DNA of 64,000 bases from Bifidobacterium callitrichos DSM 23973 (GTDB lineage Bacteria > Actinomycetota > Actinomycetes > Actinomycetales > Bifidobacteriaceae), in NCBI RefSeq assembly GCF_000741175.1, contig NZ_JGYS01000011.1, positions 79,562 through 143,561 on the forward strand, read 5' to 3'. Both the position numbers and the translations under genes were made by a program. Below, in pieces: positions 53,237 through 62,566 of this stretch. Each line of letters starts with the position of its first letter. Within the stretch, counting starts at the first letter, position 1. Below the pieces are notes generated by a model. That model was not told the DNA's origin, searched no databases, and worked only from the letters and a program-made list of their open reading frames with translations.

Positions 53237-55686
53237 AGCGAGAAGCGATGCTCGCCGGCCTCCAGTGTGGTTCCGGCGGTGACGACCTCATGCGTATCCT
53301 CGTCGACGATGCCGCCATCAGGCTCGTCAAGGCCGGGATCGAGGGTCGCGCGCACGCCCTCCGGCACGGTCACGACGAGACGGCAGGAATCGTTGTCGTC
53401 CATCGTCCATGACACCGCGATCGTGCCGCCGGACGGCACCTTATGCGAGGCCGCCCCGGAACGGATCCCGTGACGAACCGCCTCGGCGATGAGCGGAGCC
53501 ACGCGCACCGTGCGCCAGCCGGGTTCCGCGATCTCGAGTCCGCCGATCGCCGTGTGCATCCAATCGGCCACGGCACCCAGCGCGTAATGGTTGAACGAGG
53601 TCATGTCCCCCGGATTCACCTCGCCGTTCGGCAGCATCGAATCCCACCGCTCCCATGTGGTCGTCGCGCCCATGCGCACCTGATACAGCCATGAGGGGCA
53701 GCGGTCGGACAGGAACAGCGAGAACGCCTCGCGGGCGTGGCCGGTCGCGCACAGCGCGCCCAGCACGTACGGGGTGCCGGCGAACCCGGTGCCCACCACG
53801 TACTCGCGCTCGCGCACCAGTTCGGCGAGCCGCTCGCCTGCGATCTCGCGCAGATGGTCGTGGTCCGTGGCGTCGTCCTCGAGCAGATCCAACGCGATCA
53901 GCAGCGCGTACGCGCACTGCGTGTCCGAGGTCATGCGGCCATCCGGCAGCACGAACCGCCTGCGGAATCCGTCGCGGATATGCGCGGCAAGCTGCTCGTA
54001 GTGCGCCGCGGCCTGCGGATCGCCGACCACGTCAAGTATCTGCGCGACCAGCTTCGCCGAATTCGCGGCGAACGCGGTCGCCACGAGATTCTTCTCGGTC
54101 ATCGCACGGGCGGCGTCGTCCGGCGGGGCGGTCGGATCGAGCCAGTCGCCGAGCTGACCGCACCACACCTCCGGTCTGCGATCCCACACACCGTCGTCGG
54201 ACAGCAATCCCGCGACCTCGTCCATCCAACGCCGGGCGAGCGGCAGGTGACGACGCAGTATGGACGCGTCGCCGGTCGCCATGTACAACGCCCACGGCAC
54301 CATCACGACCGCATCGCCCCACAAGGCGACCGCCGCCGGCTTGCCCCAGCCGGGCGAGGGGTACGGCACGTAGTAGGGCACCGTGCCCCACTTGTCGGTT
54401 TCGATCGCGACATCGTCGAGCCAGCTGTCGAGGAAGCCGGTCACGTCGTACAGGTATGCGGCGGTCGGCGCGAACACGGCGATGTCGCCGGTCCAGCCGA
54501 AACGCTCGTCGCGCTGCGGGCAGTCCGTCGGAATGGAGACGAAGTTCGACAGCATCGACCAGCGGACGTTCTCGTGCAGGCGATTCACGCGATCGAGCGA
54601 GCAGGAGAAGTCGCCGAGCGGGCGTCGCGCGGAGCTGTAGACGCGTGTGAACAGATCGTCGGCGGTGAGCGGGCGATCCTCGGGCCAGCCGCTGATGCAC
54701 GCATAGCGGAACCCGTGCATCGTGAACCGAGGCTCCCACCAGCTCTGCGTTGCGTCTCCCTCTTGTCCCGACGCGATGTAGTGATCGCGCTGCACCGCGC
54801 GACGCAGCGGACGCGTCGCCGGGCTGCCGTCCGGATTGAGCACCTCGACATGCTGGATCGTGATCTCGGCCCCCGCCGTCAGCCCCTCCGGGATGCGCAG
54901 GACCACACGCTGGGTGCAGTTCTGGCCAAAAACCACCAGCCAACGGCCGTCGGCAAGACGGGTGATCGCGCTGCTCGCGGGCAGATGGCGCTCGCCGATC
55001 TCTCGCACCGCGGTCGACTCGTCCGCCGGGTAGAGCACGGATGGATCGAACTCCAGCTCCTCGACCGGCTGCCAGCGTACGGAGTCGGTGCCGGGGCTGA
55101 CGGCGCTGAGCGGCAGTCCGAATCCCGGCAGGGCCTCGCGTGCGTCGTAGGTCTCGCCCTCATACAGCCCGCTTGCGAGGATCGGACCGTTCGTCGTGCG
55201 CCACAGGCCGTCCTCGGCATTGCTTGCGATGACGGTCGTGCCGCCGTCCGCGTCGACGATCTCCAGCTGGGCGATCAGGCCGAGCCGGTCGCCGTAGCAG
55301 TCGCGCTCGCCGCCGCCGAAGCCGATGCGGCCGCGATACCAGCCGTCGCCGAGCCAGAAGGCCATTGCGTTGTGGCCGTCCGCGATGAGATCGGTCACGT
55401 CGTACGTCCAGTACGGCAGGCGTGTGCCGTAGACCGTCCATCCGGGCGTGAGCACGTCGCGGCCGACCCTGTGGCCGTTGATCTCGCATTCGACCAGACC
55501 CCACGCGCTCAGGATGAGCCGTGCCGAGGCGATCGTGGGGTGAGAGGAGTGGAGTGGGTGGTCGAACTCGCGCAGGAACACCGGCGGCTGGCGCATGTCC
55601 GGCGCGCGGTCGAACGGCGTGGAGTCCGGCCCTGCGATCATGCGCGCCTGCGACGGCGCGTGCGGGGCGATCGGTCCATCTGTCAT
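53200..55686 (-). CDS. GH78 alpha-L-rhamnosidase
   Basis: An 828-residue enzyme removing terminal alpha-L-rhamnose from plant glycosides or rhamnogalacturonan fragments. The N-terminal beta-sandwich domains carry the family pattern (ASARLILSAWGLVECEINGHRVG, 53-75); the (alpha/alpha)6 barrel starts after about 350 and holds DCPQRDERFGWTGD (388-401), which contains catalytic-site acidic residues, and further on MGATTTWERWDS. There is no signal peptide. It is divergent from the GH42 gene, with two related palindromes in the 246-bp gap. The 3' end overlaps lacI. Confidence 0.92.
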   Translation of the reverse strand: MTDGPIAPHAPSQARMIAGPDSTPFDRAPDMRQPPVFLREFDHPLHSSHPTIASARLILSAWGLVECEINGHRVGRDVLTPGWTVYGTRLPYWTYDVTDLIADGHNAMAFWLGDGWYRGRIGFGGGERDCYGDRLGLIAQLEIVDADGGTTVIASNAEDGLWRTTNGPILASGLYEGETYDAREALPGFGLPLSAVSPGTDSVRWQPVEELEFDPSVLYPADESTAVREIGERHLPASSAITRLADGRWLVVFGQNCTQRVVLRIPEGLTAGAEITIQHVEVLNPDGSPATRPLRRAVQRDHYIASGQEGDATQSWWEPRFTMHGFRYACISGWPEDRPLTADDLFTRVYSSARRPLGDFSCSLDRVNRLHENVRWSMLSNFVSIPTDCPQRDERFGWTGDIAVFAPTAAYLYDVTGFLDSWLDDVAIETDKWGTVPYYVPYPSPGWGKPAAVALWGDAVVMVPWALYMATGDASILRRHLPLARRWMDEVAGLLSDDGVWDRRPEVWCGQLGDWLDPTAPPDDAARAMTEKNLVATAFAANSAKLVAQILDVVGDPQAAAHYEQLAAHIRDGFRRRFVLPDGRMTSDTQCAYALLIALDLLEDDATDHDHLREIAGERLAELVREREYVVGTGFAGTPYVLGALCATGHAREAFSLFLSDRCPSWLYQVRMGATTTWERWDSMLPNGEVNPGDMTSFNHYALGAVADWMHTAIGGLEIAEPGWRTVRVAPLIAEAVRHGIRSGAASHKVPSGGTIAVSWTMDDNDSCRLVVTVPEGVRATLDPGLDEPDGGIVDEDTHEVVTAGTTLEAGEHRFSLYTSVDSRATSV

Positions 55687-55737
55687 GAGGTTCCCTTTCC
55701 GCTTCGGCCGTCAGTGGCCGTTGCAGAGACCTAGGTG

Positions 55738-55753
55738 TATGTAACGGTATATA
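55738..55753. promoter_or_regulatory. Operator-like site near the GH78 start
   Basis: TATGTAACGGTATATA matches the perfect palindrome at 55825-55842 at 14 of 16 positions. It lies 51 nt upstream of the GH78 start codon. Confidence 0.55.
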
Positions 55754-55824
55754 TTGTACTGTGCAATCGGCAAAAGAGATAGTGAAGAAATGCCGTGTTG
55801 CATGTGGTTGTGACTTCAATTACG

Positions 55825-55842
55825 ATATGTACCGGTACATAT
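55825..55842. promoter_or_regulatory. Perfect 18-bp palindrome in the GH78-GH42 gap
   Basis: ATATGTACCGGTACATAT is a perfect palindrome with a CCGG centre, in the style of GntR/LacI-class operators such as ATGTTACCGGTAACAT of E. coli. It lies 90 nt before the GH42 start. Confidence 0.65.
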
Positions 55843-55932
55843 AATAATGCTGTTCGTATACATATCAATGACTGGGATCCATGGATGGTCGGGACCCGTA
55901 TCGAACGGCGATGGAATGAAAGCGAGAGACAT

Positions 55933-58059
55933 ATGTCCGAGAACGCGTCAGCGTCCGCCACATCCATCGATCGCATCCTGTTCGGATGCGCCTACTACGA
56001 CGAATACATGCCCTACGACCGTCTCGACAGGGACATCGAGATGATGAAGGCCGCGCACATCAACGTCGTGCGCATCGCCGAATCGACCTGGTCCACCGAG
56101 GAGCCGCAGCCGGGCGAATTCGACTTCCGTCACGTCGACCGAGTGCTCGACGCCACCGAGCGTGCCGGCATCAAGGTGATCATCGGCACGCCCACCTACG
56201 CCGTGCCGTCCTGGCTCGTCCGCCTCGACCCCACCGTGCTCGCCGACACCCCGAACGGCCGCCGCGGCTACGGCCCGCGCCAGATCATGGACATCACCAA
56301 CGCCACGTACCGCCACTACGGCGAGCGCATCATCCGCCGGCTCGTCGCCCACGTCGCCGATCGCCCGAACGTCATCGGCTATCAGGTCGACAACGAAACC
56401 AAGTACTACGACGTCGTCTCGCCGAACGTGCGCCAGATGTTCGTGCGTCACGTGCGCGAGCTGTTCGACGGCGATCTCGACGCGCTCAACCGCGCGTGGG
56501 GGCTCGACTACTGGTCGAATCGCATCGACGCGTGGGAGGACTTCCCCGATCCGACCAACTCGATCAACGGGTCGATGCGCGGCGAATTCGACGCGTTCCG
56601 CCGCGGGCTCGTCAGCGAATACCTCGCCTGGCAGGCGTCGATCGTACGCGAGTACGCGCGCGACGACCAGTTCGTCACTCAGAACTTCGATTTCGGCTGG
56701 AAGGGCGGATCGTACGGCGTGCAGCCGGCCGTCGACCACTTCGAGGCGGCCCGTGCGCTCGACATCGCCGGCGCGGACGTGTACTTCCCGACGCAGGACG
56801 AGCTCGACGGGCGGCGCATCGCATTTGCCGGCGATCTGACCCGCGGACTCAAGGGCGGACGCAACTATCTGACGCTCGAAACCGAGGCGCAGGGCAACAT
56901 GGGCTGGCTGCCGTACCCCGGCCAGCTGCGACTGCAGGCGTACGGCAACCTCGCCTCCGGCTCCGATTCGGTCATGTACTGGCATTGGCATTCGATCCAC
57001 AACTCGTGGGAGACCTACTGGAAGGGCATCCTCTCGCACGATTTCGAGCCGGGGCGAACGTATCGCGACGTCGCGGCGATCGGCGCCGAACTCGAGGCGC
57101 ACGGCGATCGGCTGCTGCATCTGACGAAGCGCAATCGTGCGGCCGTGATCGTGAGCAATCGGTCGCTCACCGCGCTCGAGCAGTTCTCGCTGGAAGGCGG
57201 ATTCCGCCGCGGCGGGAATCAGGCCGACTACAACGACGTGGTGCGATGGATGTACGACGCGCTCTACGGGCTCAACATCGAATGCGACGTAATCGACGGC
57301 GACCGGCTGGGGGAGGGCGGCGTCACCTCCAGCGGACGTGCGCTGAACGAATACGACCTCGTGCTGGTCCCGACCATGTACTGCGCGTCCGATGCCGCGC
57401 TGGAGGCGCTGCGCGCGTACGTCTCCGACGGCGGCCATCTGGTCGCCTCGTTCAAGTCGTTTTTCGCCGACCCGCAGATGAAGGTGCGGTGCGATCGCCA
57501 GCCGCACGCCATGACCGACGTGTTCGGCATGTGGTACAACGAATTCACCCCGCCGCACAACGTGGGCCTCGACTTCGCTCCGGTGGCAGCCTCTTACGTC
57601 GACGCCGACGCTGAAGCCCAAGTGTTCATGGAACTGCTCATGCCCGCATCCGCGGATGCGTCCGCAGGCACCCAGATCCTCGCGCGCTACCGTCACCCCG
57701 CATGGGGCGATTACGTCGCGATCACGCGCCACATGTTCGGCGGCAACGGTGGCTGGGCGGAATACGTCGGCACGATGACCTCGCCCGAGGTCATGCGCGG
57801 CCTCGTCGCCGACGCGGCCGACGCTGCCGGACTGACCGGCGCCGACGACTGGCCACGCGCGCTCGCCGGCACGGTTGATGTGCGCCGCGGCGTCAACGCA
57901 TCCGGCGAACGCATCGACTACTTCCTCAACTACTCCGCCGACCCGGTGACGTTCACCCTGCCCGTATCCGGCGAGGATGTATTGTCCGGAGACGCCCATT
58001 CCGCCGGATCGCAGGTCACTCTGGCTCTCTGGGATCTCCTCATCCTCGCCGAGTCATGA
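55933..58059 (+). CDS. GH42 beta-galactosidase / alpha-L-arabinopyranosidase
   Basis: A 708-residue cytoplasmic glycosidase. ATG 55933 opens with the usual GH42 sequence (SIDRILFGCAYYDEYMP); the longer ORF from 55795 overlaps the operator region and is rejected. Acid/base E155 in YQVDNETKYYD and nucleophile E316 (or E318) in YLTLETEAQGN are present, followed by the trimerisation and beta domains. Bifidobacterial GH42 enzymes act on beta-galactosides of plant or host origin, and one subgroup on alpha-L-arabinopyranosides; beside rhamnosidase and arabinofuranosidase genes a plant glycan is the likelier target. Confidence 0.88.
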   Translation: MSENASASATSIDRILFGCAYYDEYMPYDRLDRDIEMMKAAHINVVRIAESTWSTEEPQPGEFDFRHVDRVLDATERAGIKVIIGTPTYAVPSWLVRLDPTVLADTPNGRRGYGPRQIMDITNATYRHYGERIIRRLVAHVADRPNVIGYQVDNETKYYDVVSPNVRQMFVRHVRELFDGDLDALNRAWGLDYWSNRIDAWEDFPDPTNSINGSMRGEFDAFRRGLVSEYLAWQASIVREYARDDQFVTQNFDFGWKGGSYGVQPAVDHFEAARALDIAGADVYFPTQDELDGRRIAFAGDLTRGLKGGRNYLTLETEAQGNMGWLPYPGQLRLQAYGNLASGSDSVMYWHWHSIHNSWETYWKGILSHDFEPGRTYRDVAAIGAELEAHGDRLLHLTKRNRAAVIVSNRSLTALEQFSLEGGFRRGGNQADYNDVVRWMYDALYGLNIECDVIDGDRLGEGGVTSSGRALNEYDLVLVPTMYCASDAALEALRAYVSDGGHLVASFKSFFADPQMKVRCDRQPHAMTDVFGMWYNEFTPPHNVGLDFAPVAASYVDADAEAQVFMELLMPASADASAGTQILARYRHPAWGDYVAITRHMFGGNGGWAEYVGTMTSPEVMRGLVADAADAAGLTGADDWPRALAGTVDVRRGVNASGERIDYFLNYSADPVTFTLPVSGEDVLSGDAHSAGSQVTLALWDLLILAES

Positions 58060-58249
58060 AGATGAGGTCGACCTCTAGCATCTCGCGCCGTTAATTCGTT
58101 TGTCCCACTCTCGGCTCCCTCCTTGTCAGGGGAGCTGGCGATGGCGAAGCCGAGTCTAGATACTCGGTTGCGCCGCCGCAGACCGACTCGATTGCGTTGC
58201 CCGGCCGTGTTGCCTGGCTGCGCGCCTTAGCCGTGTTGCTTGGCTGTGT

Positions 58250-58502
58250 GCCACTCAACGCAATTTTCGGCGATTTTGGCGTTGAGTGGCACGACGATGC
58301 GTCATCACCGTCTTGCCGTCTTTTTGACATATTGTCAAAAGGGCCATTTTCCAACGATTCTGCGATAGTCGATATTGCAAGGGCTGTCCCTGCCGACGAT
58401 GTGTCTGCCACTCAACGCGAAAAATCACCAAAATCGCGTTGAGTGGCGCAGTTTTCTGCCACTCGGCGAACATCAAACGATTGACATGCGCTGAGTGGCA
58501 GA
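58250..58502. repeat. Three ACTCAACGC hairpins (members 2-4)
   Basis: GCCACTCAACGC (58250-58261) pairs with 58279-58290; GCCACTCAACGCGA (58408-58421) with 58435-58448; CTGCCACTCGGCG (58457-58469) with 58490-58502, one mismatch. The loops contain ATTTT or AAAAT blocks. No gene is seen in 58060-58737. Confidence 0.75.
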
Positions 58503-58545
58503 CTCGTCACGCTGCCATCCCCGATCCGCCCTGATCACCGTATCG

Positions 58546-58664
58546 GATCCTACGGGATCGGATGTTTTTCGCAACCCCGCAACCCTCAATAACGTTGGAT
58601 CCTACGGGATCGAACGTATTGGAACGAGAAATGGGGATTCTCGTAGTGGATCCTATGGGATCGG
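58546..58664. repeat. Three GGATCCTACGGGATCG units, 51-52 bp apart
   Basis: Copies at 58546-58561, 58598-58613 and 58649-58664 (the last with TATG for TACG) are spaced 52 and 51 bp. Each is a small hairpin, GATCC-TACG-GGATC. The sequence between copies is not conserved. Confidence 0.8.
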
Positions 58665-58737
58665 ACGCAATGTGCCTAGACTGGGGCTAGACACTCAGGC
58701 CTGATTTGTTTAGCGAGCGGATAGTTGACGGAGGGCA

Positions 58738-60255
58738 CTAGCCGATGACGATGCGGAAGGTGATCGGGGAGTCGCCCGAGCCCGGGACGGCAGGCGCGTG
58801 GACCTCGAGCGCGTGCTCGTCGCGCGTCCACTCCAGGCCTTTGCCCTTGCCATCGCCCTCGCCATCGGTCGGCCCACCCAGCAGGTCGATGCGGCTGATG
58901 AAGCCGTGGAAGTCCGCGTTGTGTGCGGCATCGCCCTTCCTGAGCCGCGTGAACCGGTACACGCCGTCGTCCGACGGACGCATGACGATGGCGTACAGAT
59001 TGCCGCCGTTGACCGTGTAGCGTACGTCGCGCGAGGTGAAACCCTTCTTCGTACCGTCCGTGAACTGGCCCTCGACGATCTGCGTGGGGCCCTCGCCGAA
59101 GCGCTTCCACGGCTTCGACCCGTAGATCGCCTCGCCGTTGGCCTTGAGCCAGCCGCCGATCGCGGTTAGCACCGCGCGATCCTCGTCGCCGATCGTGCCG
59201 TCCGGCTTCGGTCCGACGTTGAGCAGCAGGTTGCCGTTCTTGCTGATGATGTCGACCATGTCCTGCAGGATCTCGCCGGCCGGACGGTAGCGGTTGTTCT
59301 CGGTGTAGCCCCACGAGTTGAGCGCGATCGCCGTGTCCGTCTGCCAGTGGTACGGCTTGGCCTCGGCGAGCTGGCCGCGTTCGACGTCCGGCACGGCGGT
59401 GCCGAACATCATCGAATCCTGTTTGTAGCAGACCGTGACCTCCTCGCCCCATTCGTCCGCGCGGTCGTAGTAGTAGGCGACGAATCGCCTGAGATACGGC
59501 TGGACCGCCTCATGCAGGATCCACCAGTCGAAGTACAGCACCTTCGGGCGGTAGCGGTCCACGATCTCACAGCAGCGCAGCAGCCAGTCATCGAGATACT
59601 CGTGGGTGGGCTCGGGCTTGCTGTGCTGGTCCCAATGATCCGGTTCGGGCATGGCCGGCCAGTAGAAGTCGCCGCGTTTGAGCGGCTCGTGGATGTCGCT
59701 GTCGAAATCCTTGCCGTGGCCCATGAAGAACCAGTGTTCGACGCGATGCGAGGAGGCGCCGTCGACGAGCCCGCGGCGGTGGAACGCCTCGGTCAGCTCG
59801 CCGAGCACATCGCGCTTCGGCCCCATCTCGGCCGCGTTCCAGTGCGACAGGCGACTGGCGTACATCTGGAATCCGTCGTGATGCTCGGCGACGGGCACCA
59901 CGTACCGGGCTCCGGCGTCCACGAACAGGTCGGCCCACGCGTCCGGATCGAATCGCTCGGCCTTGAACATGGGGATGAAGTCCTTGTAGCCGAAGTCCTT
60001 CTGCGGGCCGTAGGTCTTCACGTGATGCTCGAATTCGGGCGATCCCTGGACGTGCATGTTGCGCGAGTACCATTCGCTGCCGAACGCCGGCACCGAGTAC
60101 ACGCCCCAGTGGATGAAGATGCCGAACTTGGCCTCCTCGAACCATCGCGGCGTGCGATGCTGCTGCAGCGACTCCCAATCCGGTTTGAACCGCCCTCGCT
60201 CGATCACCTCGTCGATCGCCGCGAGATCGCGTCGCATATCCTCATCGGTCTCCAT
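58738..60255 (-). CDS. GH29 alpha-L-fucosidase
   Basis: A 505-residue cytoplasmic enzyme. ATG 60255 has GAAAGGAACGGG upstream; the longer frame lacks family support. Features: FGIFIHWGVYSVPAF (44-58), AEHHDGFQMY (123-132, His pair of the active site), nucleophile D243 in LYFDWWILHE, and a C-terminal beta domain. The FDWW sequence differs from the more usual FDG after the nucleophile, placing it in the broader (GH29-A-like) group; activity on other substrates cannot be excluded. It is convergent with GH42 across the hairpin-rich spacer. Confidence 0.88.
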   Translation of the reverse strand: METDEDMRRDLAAIDEVIERGRFKPDWESLQQHRTPRWFEEAKFGIFIHWGVYSVPAFGSEWYSRNMHVQGSPEFEHHVKTYGPQKDFGYKDFIPMFKAERFDPDAWADLFVDAGARYVVPVAEHHDGFQMYASRLSHWNAAEMGPKRDVLGELTEAFHRRGLVDGASSHRVEHWFFMGHGKDFDSDIHEPLKRGDFYWPAMPEPDHWDQHSKPEPTHEYLDDWLLRCCEIVDRYRPKVLYFDWWILHEAVQPYLRRFVAYYYDRADEWGEEVTVCYKQDSMMFGTAVPDVERGQLAEAKPYHWQTDTAIALNSWGYTENNRYRPAGEILQDMVDIISKNGNLLLNVGPKPDGTIGDEDRAVLTAIGGWLKANGEAIYGSKPWKRFGEGPTQIVEGQFTDGTKKGFTSRDVRYTVNGGNLYAIVMRPSDDGVYRFTRLRKGDAAHNADFHGFISRIDLLGGPTDGEGDGKGKGLEWTRDEHALEVHAPAVPGSGDSPITFRIVIG

Positions 60256-60496
60256 CGTCCCGTTCCTTTCGCTGTGCCGTGCGGCACTCCGCACGTGTCG
60301 TACGTCAGTACGCTGTCCACGATACGAGACCATGCGTACTGCATGACGACATACAAGGCGCGCCCCGACTGCCGGCGGCGGGCGAACGGGGGACGGTGCG
60401 TCGTTGGAGAAGCCTGTTGCTACGTAGGAGTGGCGTGGGGTTGTGGTGCGTCGCCGTTTGCGGGACAATGGGAATACACAGGGAGGTGGGGGTGCG

Positions 60497-61243
60497 ATGG
60501 TGCGTGATTCAGGACAGGTTCCATTCGATATGACGCCGGTCGAGGAGCCGGATCTCGCCGACGATGCGGGCACGTACGGGGATGGCGGGAGGGCGGCATC
60601 TCAGGGTCCGTCGAACAATCACCGTGTGCTGCATCGATTGTTCTCGATTTTCTTCGTGGTGGCCGTTGCGGTGACGATGATGGTTGTGATGGATGCGCGC
60701 CATGCGCGTGAGGGCTGCATGGCGGCGGAGACCGAATGGGATCAGGTCGCTGCGGATCTTGCCCGATACCATATCGGCGGATTGACCAAGCCGGCCGAGT
60801 GCTCGGAGGATCTGGCGCTGCCGGAGCGGTCGCGTGCCGACGAGCAGGCGCTGCGCGATGATATCGCCCGATTGCAGACCCGCCTGAACGAGGCCATTCA
60901 GGCCGAGCAGGCGAAGAATCAGACCGAGGAGACCGATCGTCCCGCCGAGCCACAGAACGTCGAGGAGGAAGAAGAAGAGGACTCCACAGGTCAGGCCGGC
61001 ATCCTCAGCAGGATGGGCTACGTGAAAATGGGCGCTTCCGCGTTGTTGATTGACGATCCATTGCATCCGGCTCCGAACACCCCGGCAAGGGCCCGGTTGC
61101 AGGCCGCATACGACAAGGCCGTAGCGGCGGGCGAGGCCGGCGAGAGGGATGTGGTGCTTATCGAGGAGCTTGAGAACGCCTATGTCGCGTATTTCGGCGA
61201 GCGTTATCCGGGCCGGCAGCCGCAGCTGCGGGAATGGGATTGA
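60497..61243 (+). CDS. Single-span membrane protein, unknown function
   Basis: A 248-residue protein. ATG 60497 follows GGGAGGTGGGGG; it is preferred over 60443. A hydrophobic segment (about 42-62, LFSIFFVVAVAVTMMVVM) follows a hydrophilic N terminus. The outside part has a helical, charge-rich section (RADEQALRDDIARLQTRLNE), an acidic run (EEEEEED) and a C-terminal block (ARARLQAAYDKAVAAG..ENAYVAYFGERYPG). No family is recognised. It is followed by two ACTCAACGC-type hairpins. Confidence 0.65.
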   Translation: MVRDSGQVPFDMTPVEEPDLADDAGTYGDGGRAASQGPSNNHRVLHRLFSIFFVVAVAVTMMVVMDARHAREGCMAAETEWDQVAADLARYHIGGLTKPAECSEDLALPERSRADEQALRDDIARLQTRLNEAIQAEQAKNQTEETDRPAEPQNVEEEEEEDSTGQAGILSRMGYVKMGASALLIDDPLHPAPNTPARARLQAAYDKAVAAGEAGERDVVLIEELENAYVAYFGERYPGRQPQLREWD

Positions 61244-61267
61244 GTCCTCGTCCCCGGCAGTCCGCGG

Positions 61268-61360
61268 GGGACTCAGCGCGGTCAAGGCCGATTTCCGGCG
61301 TTGAGTCCCGCGAATCTGTGGGATTCAACGCGAATCCCCACGTTTTTCACGCTGAGTCCC
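61268..61360. repeat. Two ACTCAACGC-type hairpins (members 5-6)
   Basis: GGGACTCAGCGC (61268-61279) pairs with GCGTTGAGTCCC (61298-61309) with one G-U; GGGATTCAACGCG (61320-61332) pairs with CACGCTGAGTCCC (61348-61360) through G-U pairs and one mismatch. They lie 24 nt after the stop of the preceding gene. Confidence 0.7.
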
Positions 61361-61465
61361 CCGAGTCAGGCGGACAAGGCGAACAGGAGGCGCAACAGGG
61401 ACGGGCAGCTCAAGGAACTCTGGCGTTGGTATGCGCCGTTGTCCACGACGTACGGATGCTGCCGC

Positions 61466-62553
61466 TCAGCGGATGCGGACGTAACGCGTGGCGCGTCCGG
61501 AACCGATCTTGCGGATGGTGCCGTCGTTCTGCAATGCCTTGAGTGCGCGTTCGATGGTGGTCAGGCTGATGTCCGGCAGCTTGGCGTGGACGTCGGCCTT
61601 GGATATCGGCACAAGTGTGTCGTCGAACAGGGCGGCGATGCGCTGCGCTTTGGTCGCCCGTTCGCGGGTCGTCGCAGTGTCGTCACCACTCGGGCCGGTC
61701 TCTCCGACTACGTATCCGATGCGGTCGTCGAATTCCCTGTACGCGGTGAGGATCATGCCGAGCAGGTAGTTCGTGAACGGCTCGTAGTCGTTCTCTCCCT
61801 CGTTCCATCCGACGGTGCTCGCCGCCAGGGCGTCGTAGTAGGTGTCCTTGCTGCCTTCGATGAGGTGTTCGATGCTCACGTATTTGCCCACCTGGTAGTC
61901 GTTGCGGTAGAGCAGCAGCAGCGTCAGCAGTCGGCTCATGCGCCCGTTGCCGTCGTTGAACGGGTGGATGCAGGTGAAGTCGAGCGTGAACATGGCGATG
62001 GTGAGCAGGGGATCGGTATGCCCATCCTGAATCGCCTCCGCATATGCGTTGCAGATGCGCCCCACCAGTTCCGGCGTGGCCAGTGCCGATGGCGGGGCGA
62101 AGCGTACGCGCCGATTGCCGTCGGCGTCCCGCTCGATGATGACGTTGTCGCTGTCCTTGAAGCGTCCGCCGAAGGTCAGCGGCGTGTGGCGGAACAGATC
62201 CCGATGCAGTTGGAGTATGACGTTGGGCGTGGGCGGGATGTAATCGTGGCTTTCGTGGACGATGGCGAGCACGTCGCGATATCCGGCGATCTCCTCTTCG
62301 GCGCGATTGCGCGGGGTGACCTTTTCGGCGACCAGTGCGTTGAGTCGTTTGTCACTGGTCGCGATGCCCTCGATGCGATTCGAGCGTCGGTGCTTTGGAT
62401 ACGCGCGATGTTCGTCAGCGTGGTGAGCACGTCCGGCCGGATGCCGGTCCTGGCGTTCTGCCGTCCTCGTTCCTCGTGGATGGCGGTGAGCAGGCTCGTC
62501 GTGCGTGGGGTGAGCAGCCCGACCGCCGAGGCGATGTAATCGAAGTCCCGCAT
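61466..62553 (-). pseudogene. Fic-domain protein gene with a frameshift
   Basis: The 5' part (from ATG 62553: MRDFDYIASAVGLL..TGIRPDVLTTLTNIARIQSTDA) and the 3' part are in different frames; joining them by one added base near 62381-62384 restores about 362 residues. The 3' part has the Fic core HPFNDGNGRMSR with the AMP-transfer His, a flap region and a C-terminal winged helix (ISLTTIERALKALQNDGTIRKIG). The frame break falls at ..STDA|(S)NRIEG.., the inhibitory S-x-x-x-E-G helix of class II Fic enzymes. Fic proteins attach AMP to target proteins. A fragment could still be made from ATG 62272. Four TCTGCATCAT copies lie just upstream. Confidence 0.8.
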
Positions 62554-62566
62554 GCGGCGCCTTCCT

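Noticed and set aside
58449..58460. GCAGTTTTCTGC as a fourth copy of the regulon 14-mer
   Set aside because: It lacks the outer T and A, arises where two ACTCAACGC-type hairpins meet, and has no suitable gene or -10 box at the right distance.
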